Source of the DNA: Epithemia pelagica
Lineage: Eukaryota > Bacillariophyta > Bacillariophyceae > Surirellales > Surirellaceae
DNA: 64,000 bases
Direction: 5' to 3'
Assembly (NCBI GenBank): GCA_946965045.2
Contig: OX337242.1
Coordinates: forward strand, 2,356,001 to 2,420,000
Part shown: positions 57,210-64,000 of the stretch, in pieces
Numbering within the stretch: the stretch's first letter is position 1
How the letters are laid out: each line of letters opens with the position of its first letter
Notes under the pieces: generated by a model
Told to the model about the DNA's origin: nothing
Seen by the model: only the letters and a program-made list of their open reading frames with translations
The model's database searches: none
Made by a program: the position numbers and the translations under genes

Positions 57210-57874
57210 CGATCCCCGCCCAATTCCCGGACAGCTGTGCATGCGTATCCGTTCTCCGTTCGCTCAGTCTACAGTCTACAACACAAGACACAAGATTCCC
57301 ACAAGATGCTGGCTCCATACGACATACAATACAAGCTGAGTTCAAGCGGAATGTCAACGACGTAGCGCTTGGTAGAAAATCTACGTAAAAGCGCCTGCCA
57401 TCCTCTTAATATAGCCCTTCTAATTATGCCTCTACCGTTATACCAAAAATCGGCCATGGTGAACGGTCCTTTTGTGCCACATAGGAGACGGCTCCGTAAT
57501 CCCATGCGTCGAATCTCTTCTTCATACATGGGTTGAGCATGGGGAACGTTGGTTGCCTCGTATTCATGTTGTAGGTGTTGTTTTATCTAGTTGAAGGTTG
57601 TCGGCGCGTGATTTACCACGGCAAATTACGGCAAAACTTCGGCGCAACCAATGCACTCTATCGTAGAATCGAATCATAGAAGATAGAACAAAGACTATGA
57701 ATAGTTGTAGTGTTGTTCACCTCAAAAAAGGCACTCTTTGCATAATATAGATGGAACTAAGACTAGAAGTTGCGTCGTTCACAGCGAAGAGCGATGTTCT
57801 TTTCGTTGTTGTGACTCACACAGCCGTACCACCAGTAAACGCAACTTATCACAGCTATAGAATTAGGAAAGATC
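57210..57874. other. Intergenic, no gene seen
   Basis: Only short frames in either strand. It probably holds the 3' flank of the minus-strand gene that ends at 57875. Confidence 0.45.
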
Positions 57875-58504
57875 CTACTTGTACATACTCGAATGATTGT
57901 CGTGTGGATTGAAGAAGAGGTTTTGATGAGGGTACTTGACCATGATCGAACCAAGCGAAATGTTGAAACGATCCATGTCATTGCAACCCATGTATATTGT
58001 GACAACCTGGGGCTCCATGCACGCTTTAGGGGTGATGGAGCAGCGCGTGTAGAGGCGGATGCGTCCCGTGACTTCTTCGTTCTTGCTCGTCTTTCCGAAG
58101 ACCTGGTCCAAATTCGACAGAGCGATGAACCCAACTGGAATAACCAACGCTGGTTCCTCATGCTCATTCGTTGCATCCCAGTGGAAGATTGCAATCCAAA
58201 GGTAGTCAGTCGAGAGCTCCCGCTGGACAAGCAGATGGCCACGGTCAACGATGTTGGTTCCAGTGTCCGCGCTTCTCGACATGGGTCCAAGGAGCGCACA
58301 AACGTTTCTTGCGTAGAACGAACACTTGAAAGGAAGACCGAAACCACCCTCACGGTCGTCCTCTTCATTGAACTCGAACTTCTTCTTCCCTGCGATGGCC
58401 ATCTTCACGTCTTGTCTCTTCTTCCTTGCCTCTTCCTGTCGTCTCTGTTTGATTGTTCTAGATGATGATGATGATGACGGCGGGTGATTCGGAAGCTGCT
58501 TCAT
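57875..58504 (-). CDS. Unrecognised 209-residue protein
   Basis: Starts at an ATG. The first 50 residues hold a Ser run (from a CAT/ATG microsatellite at about 58464-58480) and a strongly basic helix (K-Q-R-R-Q-E-E-A-R-K-K-R). The remainder is mixed alpha/beta in composition, with several conserved-looking Phe/Tyr/Gly positions (for example L-W-I-A-I-F-H-W-D). No signal or membrane segment. It is divergently arranged with the Lys-rich gene starting at 58650, so they may share a 146-bp promoter. No family recognised. Confidence 0.55.
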   Translation of the reverse strand: MKQLPNHPPSSSSSSRTIKQRRQEEARKKRQDVKMAIAGKKKFEFNEEDDREGGFGLPFKCSFYARNVCALLGPMSRSADTGTNIVDRGHLLVQRELSTDYLWIAIFHWDATNEHEEPALVIPVGFIALSNLDQVFGKTSKNEEVTGRIRLYTRCSITPKACMEPQVVTIYMGCNDMDRFNISLGSIMVKYPHQNLFFNPHDNHSSMYK

Positions 58505-58649
58505 GCTGCAACTTTATTGGCGCGCGCCGATATTGTTCACGAATGAGCGCCGGGGGGATCACAAGATGACACAAGAATGGAGACTGAACCCAACGATTCA
58601 AACGAACACAACAATCAAACCAACCAATCCTCACTTTTATTTTCTAACG

Positions 58650-58973
58650 ATGCGCCAGACTCGTAGTGCTACCAAACGAGCCGAATCTGCGAAGGAGCAG
58701 GATTCCGCCGCAGCTCCTTCCAGCAAAACCGCATTTCCCTCCGACAAGGGAAACGGCAAGAAAATGCCTTCAAAGAAGGCTGTGGAGGGCAAAACGGCGA
58801 AAAAGAAGAAGACGATGACGACGAAGTCTCCCGCTTCGACCAAGAAGCAAGTCACCATCAACCTTGAGGATGCTTCGTCGTGGAAAGAGTGCGCCAAACA
58901 GAGGCAGCTCATTGTCGGGGATCATCTAAGGAAGGAACGGTACGCCAGTTTATGGCGGTTTAATTATCGATAA
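58650..58973 (+). CDS. Small Lys/Ser-rich basic protein
   Basis: 107 residues from the ATG at 58650. The upstream in-frame stretch to 58503 overlaps the promoter of the divergent gene and is less likely coding. Composition is Lys/Ala/Ser/Thr-rich and disordered, histone-H1-tail-like, with a final more ordered segment (S-S-W-K-E-C-A-K-Q-R-Q-L). It may be nuclear, or only the first exon of a longer gene. No homologue recognised. Confidence 0.4.
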   Translation: MRQTRSATKRAESAKEQDSAAAPSSKTAFPSDKGNGKKMPSKKAVEGKTAKKKKTMTTKSPASTKKQVTINLEDASSWKECAKQRQLIVGDHLRKERYASLWRFNYR

Positions 58974-59004
58974 GAAAGCACCCCTAAGCGCATCCTACTA
59001 GAAT

Positions 59005-59235
59005 CATCCGCGCGCAGGACACGCGCACACCTACAAGAACACGCGCACACCTACAAGAACATGCGCATGGCCCTTCCTCACGTTATTACTAAAAATGTGC
59101 TTTCCAGAACCAGCAAGCGCATGACCCACATTTCACCAACTTCAACACCATGCACAGTCAAGAACCAATAGTCATCACATCCCTCCACCTTCATGCACAG
59201 TCAAGAACCAACAGTCATCACATACCCTCCAATGT
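59005..59235. repeat. Short tandem repeats
   Basis: Three copies of an ACACGCGCACACCTACAAGA-like unit (about 59018-59065), then two copies of a unit of about 43 bp beginning CATGCACAGTCAAGAACCAA (about 59149-59232). No coding potential. The region to about 59430 holds nothing else I can name. Confidence 0.7.
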
Positions 59236-59430
59236 ATGCACTCATCCTTGATTGTGTCACATCACCATCATGCGCATTACTCCAGCATCAAGTGCAAGCA
59301 AGTTGAACACAGTGCATTTAACTAACACCATGCACACACTCCCACTAACAACCAGCGAATGAATGGAACACAATACATGTAGCTATATAGGAGTAGTATA
59401 TGAAATGAAACCAATTGTCACTCTGATCAA

Positions 59431-61423
59431 TCACTGCCACGACCGTTTTCGTGGCCTTTTAGAAGGCCTTGTCACAGCATCATCATCTGCATACCCCATT
59501 CGAGAGCGATATTGCCCATTGAGAAACATCATGAACCAGATACCGCGGTCGCCTGCTCTGTCTTCACGGGCGATTTTCTCTTCCATATCCTCAAAATAGT
59601 CCATACCATCCTCATTCATACATCGACTTGAGTTCCAACTGCCTGAATATTTGAAGCGAGGATACCTTGCTGAGGATGTATCAATCATTTGATCAACACC
59701 ATTTTCATTGTACCACCTTGGATTTAATTCAAATAGTTTCGCCTTGAAAGTGGTCTTGCCCATGTGAGTCCACACATCCCAGCAATCCACAAGGATGGTC
59801 AATATGAATGCCTCGTCACTTGAAGTGAATAACTTCAAGGCCTTTTCGCAATGTTCCTTTCCCTGCTGCTCAGTGTGGTCACCAAAATTGAAATCAATCA
59901 CGGTTTTATGCATATTCTCACCATAGACACATGGACCAAATAATTGCAAGAGATATGAATAGGCATAGTTGTCACACTTCTCTCCTCTCAATAACAGAAA
60001 TTCTTCCAGGGTAGGCATTGGCCCAAAGTCTTCACAGTCGTTCAAAAGGCATGGATACCTCCGCTGGAAATTACTGTCACGCCATAGATCAAGACCCACA
60101 TGTTCTAGATTCAGCAACAAATTATCTCACATCTCTTTATGAGAAGACGACGTGATGAACCAACACATTCACTCTTCGATTGAAACTTACTTATAAATGC
60201 TTTTCGCATGGAAGCCAGAACATTTGATCGTTTGCTTCGGAACTTGTCAAGCATATAAGGTGAATGTTCAATCCACCACTCCTCTTGTTGTTTTGCATCC
60301 GTAATACCTTTGCCTTTGAAATAGTGCTCAGTAAAATATGTTTTGCCATACTTCCCCCAAAGACCATTCGGATCTGCCTTAGTATCTTCGGACATGGAGA
60401 AATACTTGACATAACGCCATGCCACCTTCCGAACAAATGTATCAAAGAACTTCTCCGATACCACCTCAGGCTTTTTCTTCGGCTTTTGCTTCTTATTCTT
60501 GTCCTTTTCAACAGAACCTTTGTGTGTAGTGGATGTTACAATCGTACTTGTCGGGCAAGATGATTGATTATGGTGTACTGTTGTTGTCTGTGTTTCCTGT
60601 GCCAACTGATTTTGAATATCGTCTTGTAGAAGAGTTTCCATCGCCTGATCAGGCCCTGTTGTTAGCAAAGTAGATGACGAAGATGACGACATATCCGAAA
60701 GGGAAGAAACGTCGTTAGCAAAGGTATCACCTGATGCATTCAACCCACAAACACCCCCATCATTAGAGCCGTCTCACCGACAAATTGTCCCCCTCCATTT
60801 TGTGCATCTAACAACTTACTGACAAGTCCTCCAGCAGGAAAATGTCTCTCATTAGGATCAAAATCATCTCCATCATACTCACTGGGTCCATTGTTCATAT
60901 TCTGCAATGCTCGTTGCATTTCAGGTCCAGTGAGAATATTTACACCGACGTCGTCTTCCTCCATGTTATTAACTGCCATGTTTGTTGGTTGCGCAAAACC
61001 AGATGATGGTTGTGTTCTCAGCCCACCCTGTTCATTATTGCTATCATCTGCTGAAGTCACATCGGCTCCATCTCTTTCTGAATTTGTTGCCTGCTCCAAA
61101 AGATTACCACTCCCTTCCACAGTTGTGCCTTCTTGTGCTTGTGCTTGATCGTTGTTCATCGAGATCTGTTCCTCTTCTTCCTCGTCATCAGAACTATCTT
61201 CTTGGAGTACTGAACCTCCATTGGCTGCTGCAATAAGAGCATCTTTGTTTGTAATTGTCCCGTCCTTGTTAGGAAGATTCTCTTTATTTCTTGTTGCCAC
61301 TGCTGCCAAGATGCTTCTTCGTTGTCGTTCAACCTCTTTCTGATTACTTCCATAGTTTGCATTTCGGACTGCTAAGGGTCGACGCCTCGTTGGAGCTGCA
61401 TTTCTGGTGGTGACTCCTGCCAT
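59431..61423 (-). CDS. Unrecognised protein, probably three exons
   Basis: The minus-strand gene starts at the ATG at 61423. Exon 1 (61423-60778) encodes a disordered Asn/Glu/Asp-rich region. A possible 47-bp intron (60777-60731, GTGAGA...CATCAG) restores frame with exon 2 (60730-60191), which is basic and then has F-V-R-K-V-A-W-R and K-Y-G-K-T-Y-F-T-E-H-Y-F. A clear 86-bp intron (60190-60105, GTAAGT...CTAG) joins exon 3 (60104-59431), rich in Trp/Tyr/Phe and ending in a basic R-P-S-K-R-P-R-K-R. The spliced length is about 620 residues. No known domain. It could be a diatom-specific or transposon-associated family. Without the first intron, two overlapping frames would require a frameshift. 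Confidence 0.6.
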
Positions 61424-61987
61424 CGTTTATCTTGGATGCTCCGTCTGATTTATGACAAGGATGTGAACAAGAGCAGGGTAACAACAAGTCCTCTGATGGA
61501 CAACAATTCAAATTCAAATGCTGGAATGCTCCATGTTTGAATCATAAACTCCGTGTTTGAACGATGGTCCTTTGGAGAACGTATGAAGATGAGCATAGGT
61601 GGTTTCAAGTACATCGTACTTGAAACATGGAACATTAGTGCATGGGTTTGAATGATTGTCATTTCCTTACTAATGTCGACAGTGTCGGTATCCTCGGCAT
61701 TGACACAGTGTTTGAATTCCAATCGCTGCTATCACCGTTGGTATCTAACCCGGCAGGCTGGATTGGATTAAGTAAATACACACGACCGTTTGAAAATATT
61801 ATGATCCGTTCATGTACATAAGCGATTTTCAGTCGCTTTTATGCACCAACGTCGGCCGATCCACCCAATGCGGAGAAATTCTGATATATACCACAAGATT
61901 GACCACCGATGTCTCAATTTGCAGAAATCGATTACAGAGCATTTTTCATTCCAAACCAAAATCTAAAACCACCAGCATCGTACCATC
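61424..61987. other. Intergenic between divergent genes
   Basis: AT-rich spacer with several repeats of a GTTTGAA-like motif between 61500 and 61720. Probably promoters of the genes starting at 61423 and 61988. No gene seen. Confidence 0.45.
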
Positions 61988-62712
61988 ATGGGCCAGCGTC
62001 GTAAAGTAAAAAAGAAGTCACGAAAGAGATGCTCAAATACAAGCCAACAAGAGGAGTCCTTCATATCCTTTCAAGTGTGTCGTTTCTGTCAATCACGTTT
62101 CGATGCAAGAGGAATCAGCCGTCACGAAACAGTTTGTGAATTGAAAATGAACACACAAAGGAAATGGCCAAATGTTGGCGATGACAACAATGATTGTGCC
62201 AGTAACATGAATGCTGATCCAATGAATATTGATATCATGGACGACGAAACCACTATTCCGCATGCTGACCCACCAAAAGCATACTATGTACCTGGTGATA
62301 CAGATAATATTATTCTGCGCAACAGCAAGGAGTGCCCGGTTGATTTTCCTGCGTTCCTTGATAGAGATGGGAAGCAATTGAAACTTCATAAACACGATGC
62401 AGCCTTGGTCTCACTTATGATGTTACTTCGGAAAGCTGGTTGCCCCAAATATTTGTACAATTCGATCCTGGCATGGTCGAGTGACACATACTCAAGATGC
62501 GGTCCTGGGTTCTTCCTGGACAACCATTCAAAGAGGAAAACGTTCATCGAAAAGTTTTCTACCAAAGGTTTCAATTATCCCAAGGCAAAATTTTTCCTTG
62601 TACCGTATTTGATTACTCGAAAAACAATTGGATATCGTCATACTCTTGTCTATCTGACCTTCTTTCCGACCCGGGTTTGGTCGACTACTCATTATGTTTC
62701 CAAGCATTCTGA
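61988..62712 (+). pseudogene. C2HC zinc-finger protein fragment, Plavaka-transposase-like N-terminus
   Basis: Starts at the ATG at 61988 with a very basic stretch. C-R-F-C-(x11)-H-(x3)-C at about residues 31-50 is a C2HC finger like that found at the start of Plavaka/KDZ-type transposases. A globular region follows to about 62600. There the plausible continuation (L-S-D-L-L-S-D-P-G-L-V-D-Y) is in the neighbouring frame and stops at 62712, while the original frame runs on to 62836 as hydrophobic, non-protein-like sequence. This suggests a frameshift at the T5 run near 62590. The 3' end overlaps the convergent gene. Most likely a truncated transposase-like remnant. Confidence 0.45.
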
Positions 62713-64000
62713 TCACAATAGCTTGTGGCATTGGCTTTGGAGTATCCTTTTTAGGTTCTGGCATTTTCACAATGCGATATCGCCACTTGTTACATTCCTT
62801 GTTTGTATCATGTGTTGTTTCATCTTCTTCCACTAATGATGGGTCATAACATAGACTGACAGGCGGGGCACCTTTTGACGTATTGACCAGGTCCCATTTT
62901 CGTAGTACATGACGCGTCGTTCCTTCCCAGTATTGGTCTGATCGATTATTTATTGGTTCGTAGATATGAAGTATCTTTTTGTCGATTTCGAAAGCCAATA
63001 AAGCTGGGTCGCTGACATCAGTTGCTGTTGTCAAGGCAATGATCGCCAATATCAGTGTCTTTGGATCCTGTTGTCTCCATGATGACATAGGAATTTTCTT
63101 AGGAAATGGGTTCCTGTTTGCTTCATCAAATGTTACCTTGTCAACATATACTAGGTTCTGATGGTTGTGATGGACCATCAACTTCAAACAAGTATAGAAA
63201 GACTCAATCGGCATGCCCGTCCTTGAAGTGTTGTAGCAAAGATCTCTCCGACGATGTCTATGTGGGATATGCAAAACACGCGTTGTAGGGTCCTGGTCAT
63301 TCATCAACCCACTGTAAGACATGCATAGTGTGCACCTAAATAATGTCTTGATTTCGACATGCGTGTTGTCTTTCCCCATACTCTTAGCATACTGGGTTGC
63401 TAGCTTCATGGCCGACTTGATGTTCTCGTTGTTTCTGTTAGCTTGTTTTTCCGCGAACTTGTCTAAGTAACCGTCACCAATGTTGTCGATGGATTCATTC
63501 GAGTCCCATGAGTCTTTTCTTCTCTTCTGGTTTACTATAGGATCAGGAAGGTGTGGAATTTCAATGAAAGGCGGTGGTACCACACCATCACCTGTCTCCT
63601 CATTTCCCTTGTTTATGGAAGCACAACGTCTCTAAGACAAAGAGATCAATCATTTTTGAGATTGTCTAATCCTTCTCGGTTCTTGGCAAGTCGCTCGAAC
63701 ATCTTACCTCGTTGTCTGCGGTTTTTTCATTGTCGTCGCTTATAATCTTCCTGACCTCTTCTACATGGTCTGATTTGAGGGCGACTTGGTTCAACGTTGT
63801 AATGGAAGTTGGTAGTACTTGTTCCTTTCTCTCGTCAGTAGGATCATTACCAGCGACGATCTTCTGTCTCTTTTTTGCTGGCGAGTCTGTACTCCGACGT
63901 TGCACGGCAATTTCTTTCGATTTCCTGGCAGACAGTACCTCTTGTTTTTCTATATAATGCAGTAGATCGTAGAACATACCGCCATCGTCTCCGTTTCTTC
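62528..64000 (-). CDS. Unrecognised spliced protein (runs off the right edge)
   Basis: The minus-strand exon from the window edge to 63708 encodes a Lys/Glu-rich region with a possible nuclear signal (P-A-K-K-R-Q-K). An ATG at 63977 exists, but the frame is open to the edge. It ends at GAG|GTAAGA. A 76-bp intron (63707-63632, ending TTTGTCTTAG) joins in phase to exon 2 (63631-62528). Exon 2 has H-I-P-H-R-H-R-R-R-D and a segment A-L-L-A-F-E-I-D-K-K-I-L-H-I-Y-E-P. The latter faintly recalls the central strands of Ulp1/C48 cysteine proteases, but the catalytic Cys region is not visible. The last 80 or so codons overlap the convergent gene and may not be genuine. Confidence 0.5.

Noticed and set aside
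63000-63300. Ulp1/C48 protease domain in the right-edge gene
   Set aside because: Only a weak resemblance in two strands; catalytic His, Asp and Cys cannot be placed, so it is not called.

Overview
The window looks like part of a nuclear genome from a diatom, probably a pennate species. This is inferred from short GT-AG introns of about 46-108 bp, Pro-Ser 'PSxxPS' surface proteins typical of stramenopiles, CoDi-type Copia, DIRS-type and Penelope-like retroelements, and Crinkler/RHS-type NTPase-nuclease genes. No operons, rRNA, tRNA or CRISPR were seen. The contig contains a 200-base run of N, so it is a scaffold.

Layout. 1-1737: the start of an unrecognised minus-strand gene that runs off the left edge. 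2348-16410: a very large inverted repeat with arms of about 5.8 kb. Each arm carries a Crinkler/RHS-like P-loop NTPase-nuclease gene, a two-SANT Myb gene and a small TIR-bounded segment. The centre holds Penelope-like GIY-YIG fragments in both orientations around the gap. 16.8-29.8 kb: the ordinary host-gene block, with two paralogous signal/PS-repeat/membrane proteins, a DUF1499 protein, a putative 2-oxoglutarate dioxygenase, a spliced Rossmann-type protein, a spliced basic Tudor-like protein and an ARM/HEAT-repeat protein. 31.5-36.9 kb: a DIRS-type element that has lost gag. 36.9-37.65 kb: a dense cluster of hairpins. 37.9-46.6 kb: a nested locus in which a complete Copia element (112-bp LTRs, 5-bp target duplication) sits inside a broken Crinkler-like gene, next to an inverted pseudogene copy of the ARM-repeat gene. 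46.7-47.8 kb: a GT8-like glycosyltransferase. 48.1-57.2 kb: a full-length DIRS/PAT-like element with split direct repeats in the order A1-body-B1-A2-B2. 57.9-64 kb: unrecognised host or transposon genes, several spliced.

The most interesting system is the pair of related tyrosine-recombinase retrotransposons. Both copies have a conserved 18-codon leader ending in a phase-1 splice donor. Both have a matching phase-1 acceptor just before the recombinase frame. The recombinase therefore appears to be made from a spliced mRNA rather than by frameshifting. In the full-length copy, gag, an accessory ORF and RT-RNase H lie in one frame separated only by two UGA codons, each followed by C. The unrelated Copia element has the same arrangement (gag-UGA-C-pol).
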